DNA of 64,000 nucleotides from Paramyrothecium sp. XJ0827 (lineage: Eukaryota; Ascomycota; Sordariomycetes; Hypocreales; Stachybotryaceae). The first letter of the stretch is position 1. Every line of letters starts with the position of its first letter. Position numbers and translations under genes: made by a program. A model generated the notes under the pieces. It searched no databases. It was not told where the DNA came from and saw only the letters and a list, made by a program, of their open reading frames with translations. The stretch lies in assembly GCA_020881915.1 (NCBI GenBank), contig JAJFPB010000009.1:186001-250000 (forward strand), given 5' to 3'. Below are positions 48,046 to 59,909 of the stretch, in pieces.

Positions 48046-50045
48046 ATGTCAGCATACGTGTATGAGGCGGTGGCCAAGACCGAAATTCGGCTAGTCACAG
48101 TTACTTGTTGCAATCAAGACGACGAACTCGCGGCCACAATACAACACGTCGAGCTAGACGAAGAGAACCCCCCCGAATATACCGCTCTGTCATATGCATG
48201 GGGAGACCCAAGCGACAGGGTTGAACTACCTTGCGATGGGCAGTCGCTGAGCATCACAACCTCTCTCCATGAGGCACTTTGCGAGATTATCAGGTTCAGC
48301 CCTCACAAAGCCCTATGGGTCGATCAGATATGCATCAACCAAGCGGATAACCTCGAGAAGGCAGAGCAAGTGCGCAAGATGGACGTTATTTATGACAGTA
48401 TAGACTTGGCCACCAACACTGGAAATGCGACGCACTCACTGACTGCGACCAGGGGCAGAGACGGTGCTTGTGTGGCTGGGACCAGCAGGGCCAACCACCG
48501 CAACTGGAGTGAACTTTGTCAAGAAAGTTGGCGAAATTGCTTTACCCACAGCTACTGACATGTTCCGATATGACAGCTATGAGAATGACGATGACCATAG
48601 TTCTACCAAGCTGGAAAGAATCGATGAATACAGCATGGAGAAGTCTCGCGAGCTGGGCATCCCTTTTGACGATGAACCGTCCTGGGATGCTTTCTCCGAA
48701 TTTTTCGATCGAGCATGGTTTCAGCGAATGTGGACTGTCCAGGAGATCATCCAGGCCCGCAAGGCGATTGTGGTTTGTGGTCCTTACAGCTTGCCGTGGG
48801 AGCATGTCAGCGCCGCCGCCCGCTGGATTTGCTACAAGGGCAAAGCGGTGCACGACCGCAACAAGCGTCATGTCAACGGCATGTGTCTCGTTACGCAGAT
48901 GATTGCCACCCCCTGGCGTCTGAAATGGCGCAGCGAGTACTTGCCGGATCTTTTCGGCCAGACAGCTCGACCAACATGCAAATGGGCGATGCGCGATCTT
49001 CTCGAGCAGATGCGGCCTCGCCTAGCGTCAGACCCTCGCGATAAAGTCTACGCTCTGATTGGCATCAGCGACTTGCATGGCGAGGCTACACAGGATGGTG
49101 ACTTGCTGTTGGACTACTCCCTATCAGTTCTGGAGGTGTACGCCCAGGCAACGCGCGCTATTATCAAGAAGAATACCATGAATGACGTGAATGTCTTATG
49201 GTCAGCCAGGCGGCGGAACGAAGAGCCAGATTGGCCCAGTTGGGTTCCGGACTGGCGGCTGCAGACAGGATACGGATGTGAATGGGGAATCGGCAAACCG
49301 TTGAAGACGATATCCGACAGTCCCAATGGCAGACATATCTACGTGCCCACTGGCGACCCTTTGAAGCTCGTATTACAAGGCAAAATCCTTGGACGCGTCA
49401 TATATCGGAGCCCTGTCAGCCATGTTAGCCAGCTCTTTGGCGAAGGAGTGCTGCGGATGCTCCACGACGCTTGCATGACACACTTGGACTCTTACTCCCC
49501 CACGGGACAGGATGTGACTACGGCATTTGCCATGACCTTAGTAGCTGGAAGATTGAGTAAGACCATGGAAAGATTTGGAACATCCGCAGAGACGTATGGG
49601 TCGCGTGTTTTGGGCTTCAGCGATGCACTTCTCATGCCACAGGAGACTTCGGAGCAGCAGGCCGTGCGGCAGGAGACCTTAGTGGAGTTCTACAAGCTCG
49701 GTCTGGATAGATTTTGGGTTGAAGCAATCATGGATGCGTACTGCGAAAGGCGGTTTTTCATCACAGATGAAGGGTACATGGGATTAGCGCACCATGAAGT
49801 GGTAGAAGGGGACGTGATTACTATTGCGCTTGGCCTCCAGTGGCCGTGTGTGCTGCGTCCTCTAGGGGGCGATGAGGGCGAGTATTCGTTTGTTGGGTAA
49901 GTTGATAGCCCAATTTGTTTAGTTACGCTAACATATTCCTTGAAGAGAGGCATATTGCCACGGCATGATGGATGGAGAAGGCATCGAGGATTTACCCAAG
50001 GACAGCGAAGGAAATCACACGGGAGAGAAATTTGTATTGAGGTAG
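48046..50045 (+). CDS. HET-domain (heterokaryon incompatibility) protein
   Basis: Exons 48046-48397, 48453-49896 and 49946-50045 join to 631 aa with consistent phase; introns are 55 and 49 bp. I chose ATG 48046 (MSAYVYEAVAKTEIRLVTV) because family members begin at this point, although the frame is open further upstream. HET-domain signatures are all present: EYTALSYAWGDP (residues 45-55), ALWVDQICINQAD (89-101), AETVLVWLGP across intron 1, and FDRAWFQRMWTVQEI. The C-terminal part carries SDPRDKVYALIGIS, PDWPSWVPDWR and the terminal EYSFVG|EAYCHGMMDGEG typical of long HET proteins. HET proteins trigger cell death on recognition of a genetically different partner. The partner here is unknown. 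The gene sits about 1.6 kb from the RIP block and shows no RIP damage. Confidence 0.92.
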
Positions 50046-50793
50046 CTTGGTCACTATCTGACTGCGCTCATAATGACTCTGCAGCTTCATCAATCACACA
50101 GCTTGTCTCACATGAGGTGGACGATCCCATCTTCACATCTGCTTCATCGAGCAGACTCGAAAGACATTGATGGACTTGCCACTGCTTGCGCTTGTCTCCA
50201 TTCAGCTATTGGCCTCCCTCATATCGTAAAAATCGATGGAATGATGGTCAGGCCTGGTTGTACGGCTACTCTGCCGAGCGCAGTAAGCGAATGTTTCAAA
50301 CTCTTTTGTCCACTGCCCTGTGCTCACAAAGTCAGCTGCTGCAATAGAATGGCCATAATTGTATCAGTATCAGGGCACCTATATTGCCAGGTTACCTATT
50401 ATCTCTCCATCCACCAAGGGAACATAGCTTGCATCCAGCTTGTAGGTGTAATGCTGGAGATGCGGTCAAGGATGCAAATGTTTGAACTGGAAACGTCAAT
50501 TTCGAGAACCGGCATTCGCTGGTACTGGCATAGAGGGTATCATCTGTTTCAGGTATGCTAATTACTGTGTTCTTAGGCATTGAGGTAATGTGGACCAGAT
50601 GAGTCAGTTTTGCAAATGTACGAAACGAAGGTCTCTTTGTTTGTGTAATTGTAGGTACGGTAGCTAGAAAGGGAATTGCCCCAAAGAAATTGAAGCTTTG
50701 AGCGTACTCGTGGCACATACTGCTTGCCACGACTTTCCAAGCTGTAACAGAGGAGGGCATCCCAAGCTCTTAGCAAGATAATGAACTTGTCTA
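50046..50793. other. Intergenic, nothing recognised
   Basis: Region between the HET gene stop and the epoxide hydrolase stop (convergent). The plus-strand ORF 50073-50561 has no family pattern. Confidence 0.5.
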
Positions 50794-51979
50794 TCAGTCG
50801 AACGTGAAACTCGATGCACCAAGTACATGGAATATGAATTCCCCAATACACCGGTTGGATTCTTCGGGACACTGAACAAGGATCCAGTGGGATGCTTCGG
50901 AAATAACCCTCTTCATGAGGCCCTTCGGGAAAAAACTTTCCTGTCCATCAGCCATACTTGGTGGAAGAGTTGGGTCTTGGCCTGCCATCACGACCATAGC
51001 GGGCATCTCAAATTGAAGTTCAGCACCCTTCTCAGCCAGGGGCAGCTCTTCTTCACTATTGATGCTCGTTGTGCGATACCAGTTGAACGGTCCACGCAGG
51101 CCATCGCCGGAATATTGCTGAACTGCGAATCGTCAGTGCCCTTCTCTAGAATGGTTACATTTGGAGGAAAAGTGAACCGCTGCAAATAAAAATCGACTTT
51201 GAGTGGTAGTGGTGTGGAAAGAGGGCATACCATAGTGATCAATCAATGAAGGGGGAACCAATGGAGAAGGGCCAACCTTCTCCAAGCGCTCCTCGATGAT
51301 ACCAATTGAAGGCTCAAATACAGGTTGGCCCTCGGGTGTCATGCCGCCGAACATGCCGTTGAAAAAGGCACGAAGATGAGCAGTTGACTTGCCTATGGCA
51401 TATTCAGTCGCACCGCTGGCAGCCTGCAGCTGGTATGTAAAGTTCGGACTCTGCTTAGCCATCTGCTCCAAACTGACAATGAGAGGCAGGGGTGGAAAGA
51501 ACGGTATGGAAAAGCCAAAGACACCCCGAATGACATCTGGGTAATACAAAGCTAATCTCCAGGCAGTGACAGAACCCCAGTCGTGCCCTCCCACGAACAC
51601 GGGCTCATCTGTAACGTTGCGAATCAAGCGGACCAAGTCTGCCGCCACGCTTTTGTGTGAGTACAGCCTCGGATCCACAGGGGCTGAAGTTTGACCGTAG
51701 CCAAGCATATCGGGGACAATGACCTGCATGTTGTGGGAGAGTAAGTAAGGCACCTGGAAGCGCCATCCCAAACCGAGGTCGGGCCTAACGAGCAAGTGAG
51801 TCACCCATTGCGCTGATGTCGAGTCTGGTTTGTGCATACCATCCATGAAGAAGGAGTACCGTAGCGATGGATTTCTTGTCGGGTGATGCCAACACATAAT
51901 GATACCTGATATCATCCGTGATGGAGACGTACTCGTGCTTGACTCTAGAGTCGTCGGGGGTCAACGCGTCAATAGGCAT
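50794..51979 (-). CDS. Soluble epoxide hydrolase (alpha/beta-hydrolase)
   Basis: Exons 51840-51979, 51231-51784 and 50794-51122 join to 340 aa; introns are 51785-51839 (55 bp) and 51123-51230 (108 bp). The second splice restores LIDHY|VQQYSGDGLRGPFNWYRT, a recognisable epoxide-hydrolase block. Signatures: oxyanion motif HGWP (45-48), LGLGWRFQVPYLL, VIVPDMLGYGQTSAP, nucleophile Asp115 in GGHDWGSV, a cap domain with NWYRTT, the acid region VMAGQDPTLPP, and catalytic His in SEASHWILVQCPEESN. No signal peptide, so it is probably cytosolic. The enzyme opens epoxides to diols by way of an ester at Asp115. Natural substrates may be xenobiotic or lipid epoxides. No other biosynthetic gene lies next to it. 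Frame and splice sites are intact. Confidence 0.9.
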
Positions 51980-53069
51980 CTTGCTAAAGTAGTTTGGTAG
52001 CTGTGATCACACAGTACAGGTAGTGGTAGTAATAGTCGCGGCAACAGACAATTTGTTTCTCGTTTCACTTGAAGCCAAGGGTACAGACAAACGCGAGGAT
52101 GGTTTGAAAAGCAACGGGCTTGGACTTTTATAAGTGCTTGCTACCCTTGCACAACTCTCGACAAATCCTCAAACGTACGCCAAGATGAACAAAGTCAAGC
52201 GACATGCACCATATCTAAGCCTCGAGCGGGTCCAAAATCTGGTGACCCTATCAGACTTCTCAATCTTTCCGAAAGTTGCCGATGTAGACGCAAGTCGAGC
52301 TATATAATGGACAGGAGGTAAAGGTTGAGCTGAGCCATGGGTCAACAATGCATAATTTGTGGGCCTGGGCTCCTAGCGTTTGATTCGGACTTTGCCAAGA
52401 TTCCCGCAACGATTTTAGTCCGTCATCACTTCGTGACATGGGTTTGGCAAGTCAGCTGGATCCGAATTGGCCCACCAGGTTTGGAACGCAACAGGCCCGC
52501 CTGTGTGGACCGAAGTTATATTCGAGATGCAGCGTATTGTGATTGGGCGGACAGGAAATGCACTCAGGAGACATCCTTCTGCTGCCTCTCACGATTTCAT
52601 ACCCCTATCTGAGGAAATTTATATTTTGGACGGAGTTGCAAGTCATCAGTTGGTGCACCATGAGTTTTCCGGTGCCTCAATCATCTGAGGAATAGGTATA
52701 CAGGTATCAAAACTGTCTTCCGATGGATAAGAAGTGTCCTTAATTGGAGAACAAGCTTTTTGGGTACAGGCGCGGTAATGCTCAGCCAGTTGGTCAGACT
52801 TTCACATACTCTGTGAAGCGTGACGTCGATTGGAACTGGCTGCTAAGATGACTGCCTCAAAAGTGGTCTAACTCAGACTGGAAATTTCGGGCTCGTAGTT
52901 CAAATTCATGACTGTGATACGATGACTGGCCTGCCACGTGTTACCTGCATATACGTTGGTCAGGCTCCAATCAATCACCCTGTCTCTTCCACAATTCACT
53001 CTCTCCAAGCACCTACTTCCTTCGTTACGCCTCAAGCAACTCCTTGTTGAGATCATTCACTCGCGCAAA
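51980..53069. other. Intergenic, divergent promoter space
   Basis: Between divergent epoxide hydrolase and racemase starts. ORFs at 52337-52688 overlap and lack family similarity. Nothing else recognised. Confidence 0.5.
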
Positions 53070-53780
53070 ATGAAGACACTTGGTCTACTTGGTGGCATGA
53101 GTTGGGAGTCGACTGTGACGTACTATCAAGAAATCAACCGCCATGTCCGCTCCGCCAAGGGCGGGTTTCATTCCGCACCATGTGTCATCTATTCCTTCGA
53201 CTTCGCACGAATCGAAGAGCTTCAGCGTGCCGACAGATGGGATGAAGCCGGTTGTCTTATGAACGAGGCTGCTGCTAAACTTCAGCGTGCGGGTGCAGAG
53301 ATCATTGTTTTGTGCACAAACACCATGCATTCTGTCTCGCAAGGAATTGAAACCGCCTCGCGACTTCCTCTGCTGCACATTGCAGACCCAACAGCTGAGC
53401 ATATTGTCAGGGCCGGCTTCAAGACTGTTGGCTTGTTAGGAACGAGATTCACCATGGAGAAAGAATTTTACAAGTCGCGTCTCCGGGAAAAGTTTGGGTT
53501 GACAGTCATTGTCCCAGACGAAGAGGGGCGCAACACCGTTCACGATATCATTTACAAGGAGCTCTGCCACGGCGTCATTAAGAAGGAGTCACGCGAGATG
53601 TATCACACCGTTATTGCCAGTCTGAAGGTAGCAGGGGCCGAGTGCTTGATTCTGGGATGCACCGAAATTGGGCTACTGATCGAAGCGAATGGAGAATGTG
53701 GACTGGACGTGTTTGATACCACCAAACTTCATGCAATCGCAGCAGCGAATTGGGCAATGGAAATTGCGAATATGGAGTAA
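53070..53780 (+). CDS. Aspartate/glutamate-racemase-family amino-acid racemase (YgeA-like)
   Basis: Intronless, 236 aa, ATG 53070. The N-terminus MKTLGLLGGMSWESTVTYY is nearly that of bacterial YgeA-type racemases, and the order of blocks matches throughout: DFARIEELQRADRWDEAG, AGAEIIVLCTNTMH, LPLLHIADPTA, VGLLGTRFTMEKEFY, LILGCTEIGLL and VFDTTKLHAIAAA. The two catalytic cysteines are Cys82 (LCTNTMH) and Cys197 (LGCTEIG), which abstract and donate the alpha proton without a cofactor. The expected activity is interconversion of L and D amino acids. Length is standard. Absence of introns and the strong bacterial resemblance suggest ancient horizontal acquisition. Substrate range cannot be read from the sequence. 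Confidence 0.92.
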   Translation: MKTLGLLGGMSWESTVTYYQEINRHVRSAKGGFHSAPCVIYSFDFARIEELQRADRWDEAGCLMNEAAAKLQRAGAEIIVLCTNTMHSVSQGIETASRLPLLHIADPTAEHIVRAGFKTVGLLGTRFTMEKEFYKSRLREKFGLTVIVPDEEGRNTVHDIIYKELCHGVIKKESREMYHTVIASLKVAGAECLILGCTEIGLLIEANGECGLDVFDTTKLHAIAAANWAMEIANME

Positions 53781-55335
53781 CTCTTCGATGAGACAAACTA
53801 AGGCAATGAGAAGTCAAGCCAACGTCAAGGTCTAACATCAAGACCAAGTGACCGTCGAGAATATTTACACAGCTCGCTGCGCCACAAGCCTTCGTATCAT
53901 TGAAACAGCTATCTGAGCTAATTTTGGGAATAATCTCCTTGTGTTCCACCATCGAGACAACGTACAAAGATCTGGACTTAATGCGCACTAAATAGAAGCC
54001 AGCGACTTTGCATGGTGCTAGGAGTCCCAAATCGGGCAGTATCTACCGTCCCAAAGCTTTTGCGATTGTTGACGTGATGACTTGGCAAAGGCTTAATTTA
54101 TTCTATACTCTCGTGCTTTTGGTTGGCGTTCGGAGAATAGATAGGGAAGGCAACTTCTGTTTGGCCGCTTATCTCCATGAAAGAGAGGACAAGTGCTCCA
54201 TGGCAATATGTTGAAGCGAACAATCTCTGGGATCCGGACTCGATCAAGGCCACCCAGGCTGTATACTTCCACGAACCGTACTTGGCTGGCAACGTGAAGA
54301 CCGAAAGAGTTTTCAACGGAGGGCCGATAGGTTGGCCGCTTTGCCTCCAGAAGGTATCTGAAGTGCTGACACAGGGTAAGTGACCTTCTGCCGGCCGTCC
54401 TTGACAACGCTGACGGCGGCCCCCAGCCCACATCGAAATGCAGCAAAGAGGGCAATTAGATAGGATAAAGCCTTTCAGAGACAAGCTCGAAACGTGCAAT
54501 AAAGAGGTTCTCAAGCTCAGGCGATCCGAGACAATGGGGGGGGTTGGGGCCGACGGCGACGATGCGGGGCCCAAAGACATAAAAAACAAATGGAAAGGAG
54601 CTGTGGTGGAAGTCAACCAGGTAGACTGGAATTTTTTTTTTTGACGGCATGGCGGTGAAGATTCACACCATCGATGCTGAAGGGACCATCAAGAAATCGC
54701 CGCCTGGTACGTTCGACGCTGTGGACCTGGCGAGTCGGCTGAAGGGATACGGCACCAACAAAGGTGACACCAGGGCTGCGAAGAAACATTCCAAGTCTTG
54801 AATGCGCACAGGGCAATTGTGGACACAGAGGAATCAATTGGCTTTTGCGGCGCTTCCAGGGCCAGTCTGTTTCAATTGATGAGCGAGGAGGAACTACATA
54901 GCTTTACTTAGAGGATATTGAGCTTCTTGAAACCGACCTAGTCGATGATGATTGTGTTTGGCTTCACCAACAGAAGTGAGGCGCGGACCAGGTAGACAAT
55001 AAAGGCAAAACACTCAAGCAATCATCAAAAGGGCAATCGACAGTGAATGCATTAACTTTGCACAAACTCCATCGTCATTTATGCTGAGGTGCGTTATGAC
55101 AGTGGCAACTGGTTATAGGATAAGGCAGGCCAGGACACTCTACCTTATATACGGTGCCAAGTTCACCTCCAATGGTTCTCCGGCCATTGTTCTCACCTTT
55201 CATCGGGGCTCCTCCAAACCAACTACCCTATACTGATCATCAAATTATCCTTCCTACCCGTCAGTCTGCACCAGCCCCGCTTCTTATAAGAGACCAAAAT
55301 CTTGCGACCGCGCGCCCCCCAAAAAATAAAAACAG
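53781..55335. other. Intergenic with unassigned coding-like fragments
   Basis: Between 54.17 and 54.80 kb several plus-strand pieces look protein-like (DSIKATQAVYFHEPYLAG; DKLETCNKEVLKLRRSE; GMAVKIHTIDAEGTIKKSPP; DLASRLKGYGTNKGD), but they lie in different frames and are interrupted. They may be a decayed gene of unknown family. A T9-10 run lies at about 54632-54642. Confidence 0.3.
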
Positions 55336-56157
55336 ATGTCTCAAGATTTTCCTTTTCCGGAGTTGATAGAAACTCGCTTGACCGAAACTACATTCAGTGC
55401 TGCAGACTGCGAATTGGCGCTTGCGGGCGGCGGGCTGCCTGAGCATCTAGGGAATCCTGTGGTGCAGCTGTGCCTCGTCCGTGGCATCAGGCACCATGCT
55501 GCCTTTGCTCGCTCGGCCGAGATATTGGGGCTGTGCGCCATTCAAGGCCAGTTTACGATGGCTCGTGCTCGTAACGCCCGCCTGATCATGAGCGGTGAGG
55601 TGCCCGGCCAAGACCTAATGCCAGAGGAGAGCTTCTACCCGTACTGCATATGGTAACCCGATGTGGCCGGCGAAGACACGTATTGCAAGCTCGCCACTGT
55701 ATTTCCGGCCATGAGATACCAAGTCGGCCGAGCGTGTGCCGTTGCCGGCTACTTCGAGCTGTACCGTGAGCTGGACCTGCTCCCCGATCCCTGCATCGCC
55801 GAGGAGGCACGCGAGGCTGGACGCAAGATTGAAGGGTCCCGCCAGATCTATGAGTTTATCATGGCCGCACACGTGTGCTACAGTGTCATGAACAACTACG
55901 ACAGAACCGTCCGCCTAAATAAATGCAAGCCAGGCGCCTCTTTAAATGCCGACACGGCCGTGCTTGGCACGCTTCGGAGGCGAGTCAAGTTCTCCAAGCA
56001 CTTCAACTCGCGTGAGCACTACTTCAACATCACCGAGGACTGTAGCATTGGAAGCGACCACGTCAAATTGGAGCCAAGAGTGCTCACAGACGACGATGCC
56101 GGAAGATCTTCAGGTAGGGAGCCATTTAGTCTAACTATGAAGGAGAATGTGAACTAG
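55336..56157 (+). pseudogene. Conserved fungal protein of unknown function, interrupted by one stop
   Basis: One frame covers the whole interval (ATG 55336) but contains TAA at 55654-55656: FYPYCIW, stop, PDVAGEDTYCKLA. On both sides the protein is continuous in style: DCELALAGGGLPEHLGNP at the start, and after the stop MRYQVGRACAVAGYFELYRE, LDLLPDPCIAEEAREAG, IYEFIMAAHVCYSVMNNYDR and ASLNADTAVLGTL. I recall related multicopy proteins of unknown function in other filamentous fungi with an aromatic or His at the stop position. Without the stop it would be about 273 codons. It could be a recent pseudogene, a read error, or two separately used frames. No catalytic motif recognised. Confidence 0.55.
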
Positions 56158-56510
56158 GAATTTAAATATATATATATATATATATATTTATTTGATCGTC
56201 AGCAACGTATTGATTCAGCGCGGAAGATTATATACAACCAAATCAGTAGACTTTTGAAGAAAGTGATGGAGAAAAGGCAAATCCCACCTTCATTCAACAT
56301 CCTCTGTTAACACGCTTCGAGAGCTGCTCCTGATTGGACATCATTTTAAGATCAAGCTGTCTCTGCAGATATGTAGTCCGGAAGTTCGTTCACGCTCCGC
56401 GTTTTATTGATAGAACTAGACTAAAAGAACATCGTGATTCAAGACCTGAACACCATTTTTAACAGGCGCCTCCTACTTTTTCGATAGTCCATCACTACAA
56501 AAGGCCCCCT
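56158..56510. other. Short intergenic region with AT microsatellite
   Basis: An (AT)n run of about 24 bases lies near 56165-56189. Otherwise nothing recognised. Confidence 0.6.
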
Positions 56511-57065
56511 CTAGCACCGATTTCGAGGTATGGCAGCTATGGCATCCATCTCAATCAGAAAGTTGCCTGGGAGCTTGCTCGAAAATGCAGAACTTCGGGC
56601 TGGTTTGGGATTCGGTATCATCTGGCCGTAAATATTGTTCATGCTGGCGTAATCATCCCAGTTTGACAGGAAGACTGTTGTTTTAACAACGTTGTCCCAT
56701 GAAGTGCCCGCCTCCTCTAGAATAGCAGCAATATTCCTGATAGCCGCTGCCTTTGAAATGTTAGATAATGAAAGTTAAAGAGTTTGGGCGGGTTCTCTCA
56801 CAGTCTGTGCTTCAATACCATCAGGAAGAGTTCCATTGACCGAGGGATTTGCTCCGCTTACGAAAATCAGATCTTTGGTTGCCACAGCACCGGCTAGTAT
56901 TAAGTCAGTTGACGAATGCTCCATGTAGTTATGTTTGCGATGCTCACAGTAATACGGGCCTCGGCTACCATGGTGCGTAACCACTGGATGGGCATGGACC
57001 GCTAGGACAGACAAGGCTGTGGCCAAGAGAACCTTGGTTGCATTGAAGAAAGTCGAGGGCATCAT
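56511..57065 (-). CDS. Secreted RidA/YjgF-family protein
   Basis: Exons 56948-57065, 56802-56893 and 56511-56750 join to 149 aa; introns are 54 and 51 bp, the first with a CTGAC branch site. The N-terminus MMPSTFFNATKVLLATALSV, then LAVHAHP, is a signal peptide. The mature part has the RidA fold order: GAVATKDLIFVSGANP, DGIEAQT, IRNIAAILEEAGTSWDNVVK, TTVFLSNWDDYASMN and KPARSSAFSSKLPGNFLIEM. The Arg in PARS corresponds to the substrate-binding Arg of active RidA deaminases, so imine/enamine deaminase chemistry is plausible. Most RidA proteins are cytosolic or mitochondrial, so a secretory leader is unusual. There may be no pathway link to neighbours. Confidence 0.85.
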
Positions 57066-59909
57066 TTTGAGCTAACAATGTAATGTGTTCAAGCGAATCG
57101 GATGTTTCAAGGCTGGGTAGCTAATGTGGTGGTCGATGTTGGCTGTCAATATGTTTCAAGTCAAAACGGAGTTCCAGTGATGGTTTATATGCACATCCGT
57201 GGGTTGACTTTACTCAGCTACAAATTACTCAGATGAAGCATGATCAGAGTTGACAAATTGAAATTTCATATACTTGGCTCAAGCTGAAGCCACCGGGCAG
57301 CTCATGCTTGGCTTGGGTTACTTTCAACAGTGTGTTGAGAGGTGGCGCAGATTATTACGTCTTTCGGATGTGGTTTTCGGACATACAGGTGGGGGCAGAA
57401 AACGTCAAGGTACCTTATTGGATATACGTAAGTTTGACAGCTACCGCCCAATGTTGCATTGGCTGATTAGTCGGCATTGCCTTGTAACCCCCATGGTTGG
57501 CTGCACAATCTCGCATCTTAACATGGCTTAATGTTGCGATAAGCTTTGCTTTCAAGGGTTCAAGGTCCTAGGCCCAGGGGCTATCAACAGCTTCATGGTA
57601 AAATAGCATCTGATCAGGTCAGAGAACGTACAGACAAGTTGAAAATGGCCTTCTAAGTGGTCGCTTTACGCGAAAGCTCACTGTGCCACTCATTGAGGAA
57701 TGAAGTAGGTCATACTGGACTCGGAGAGGCTAGCGAAGGGGAGTTTCGCGCGTACACACTTTGCGCCTACCACTAATATCGGAATACATCCCAGCTTCTT
57801 CTGTGGTCCGTGATCCTTTGACAAATACTAGACTGATAGGGTAAGTAGGCTGTCGTCATTTCTCATGGCAGAGCCACTCAAGTCACTGCCGTAGTTGCAT
57901 GGCTTATTTACTTGGCTGGCTCTGGCATGTGGCAGGTCGCAAGGGGGGCTTTTGCGCCATTAGACACTACGAAGATCATACCCCAGAAATGCATTCATTG
58001 GTGAAGACCATGTTGTTTTGGCTGTCAGATAAGCAGATCTGCAAGCCTTGTCGGCAGAATTATCCCCCTGCGGAATCGTTCCACGTTATCTTGGCAGGGC
58101 GAGGGGCAGGGTCCCTAGCATCAAAAAAAGAGCGGCATGTGGCCTGAGCAGGGATTAGACGAAATTACTCATGGCTCGAGGGGTTTTCATCTTGTTGCAA
58201 GAAAAATTGACGAAATTTTTTCCTCGTGGTGTGTCACATCGTATGATTTCCCGATTCTACAAGAGCTGGTAATCCTCCAAGTGGCGACTGGTCGGCCTAT
58301 AATTGCACGTTTTGATCCTCGAAATGGAAGGCGAATGATGTAGATACATTTGTCGCACAACCTTTTGTGTCAGTCTTGACCAGGTTGGCCGAGCGATATC
58401 GACCACGGCCCCCCCGCCAAGCTTTTCGAGGCAAATATCGTCCTTTTAAACTTGTATGGGAAGACAACTAACTGACCAGGGTCGTCTGGCTCTTATTGTG
58501 TATTGGTAGTTGAAGTGCCGCCCCCCGTGCTAGAGATAGCGTAACCCAGAGCGGTGTTGCCGATAAACGGGTTACATACTTGATTGCAACCACACAGCCG
58601 GTATCCTGTCTGGTCTTACAAATGCCTCTTATCAGGCAGATAGTAGTAAACTCGATGCATGAGAACCTTCCAATCGCTGATCATGCCAAGCAACCCTCTT
58701 CACTCACAACGATCGTGGCATGACATGCGATGAGACGGCACCGTCATGTACATGAAGCAAACTATCAGGCATTCAATCATTATACACATTGATAGCTTCG
58801 GAAGGGTTTGTAGCGAGACTCTGCTTGACGTAATGCGAATTGGACATCGGCCGATCTGGGGGATACTTATTTGAAATACGGAAACCCCCGAGCTTGTGGG
58901 CTTTAACACTTTTGACTAGGTTATTTTTGAAGAATTGCTTGCAATGCTTTTCATCATTAGAGGTCCACGAGTTTTTGGACATAGGGCGTCAAGGATATGA
59001 GGTGGAGTGCGTACACAGCCCCAGCTTCTGTTCCAGGCAGGAATATTGATGCTCGCTTTCCAGCAAGAAGTGGCACTGGAAGAAGCTCAATGCCTCGTTC
59101 TCATTTTTCTCTTTTTAATTCTTCTCTTTTTAAATGAAAGCATCCTTGACAAGTTGCTTGCTTGGTCTGCTCACGTTGACCGATAGCATGGCCACCGGAG
59201 CTTTGGTGAAGCACCAGCAGCCCTGAGCATGATGTTGCATATTGCATCGACGATTCAATTCCAGAGCGTGTGTATCAACAAGCCTTGATGCTATCAACCG
59301 CTCAACTTGGGTGAACTGCTCTAACATAGTTCGGGAGCAGCCGCGCAATGTTTCGCAGTCGCGGCCTGCCCCATCTTGTCTTTTTGCTGCGTACCTAGTT
59401 GTCAATGTTTCCACAACTAAGTCCCTGATGAGGAGGGTGCGGGGCGTTCCAGCAGACTGGGCATAAAGCTTTGCAACTCGATCGCTCGTAGTTTTTTTGA
59501 AGGAAATGACGCAATTTCGTCATACAATGACGACCTATCATCCAACTTTGCTTTTCATTTGTTACAGATTTTACGAAGGTTATTGGTCGGCTTCTGGCGT
59601 GGCCGATAATTCCAAGTTCGGGCACTGAACTGGATCAGCAACCACAGACGCGTCCACAAGCAGTATGTAGGGGATTGAGCCATTGTTGGTCATAATTGTC
59701 AGTCGATTCACATGCTTATCCGAACCTTATCTGAGGGATGGGAGGAGTTAAAAATAGACGGATTCCCTGTCGTCTGCTAACTCCGTTTGAAAATTGTCAG
59801 CGCTAAGATTCGATTGGTGAGTTTGCTCCACGTTGAACTTCTCACAACCTGCGCAACTCCAAAAGGCATCTGGCTTCAAGCACAACAAGCTCACCGGGTC
59901 CGATCCAGC
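57066..59909. other. Long intergenic stretch, nothing recognised
   Basis: About 2.8 kb. ORFs at 57274-57531, 57899-58147, 58137-58343 and several near 58.7-59.6 kb are short, overlapping and without family similarity. Confidence 0.5.

Noticed and set aside
54640..54790. Plus-strand fragment GMAVKIHTIDAEGTIKKSPP as a gene
   Set aside because: Short, no start in context, neighbouring frames broken and family not recognised. Mentioned only as a possible relic.
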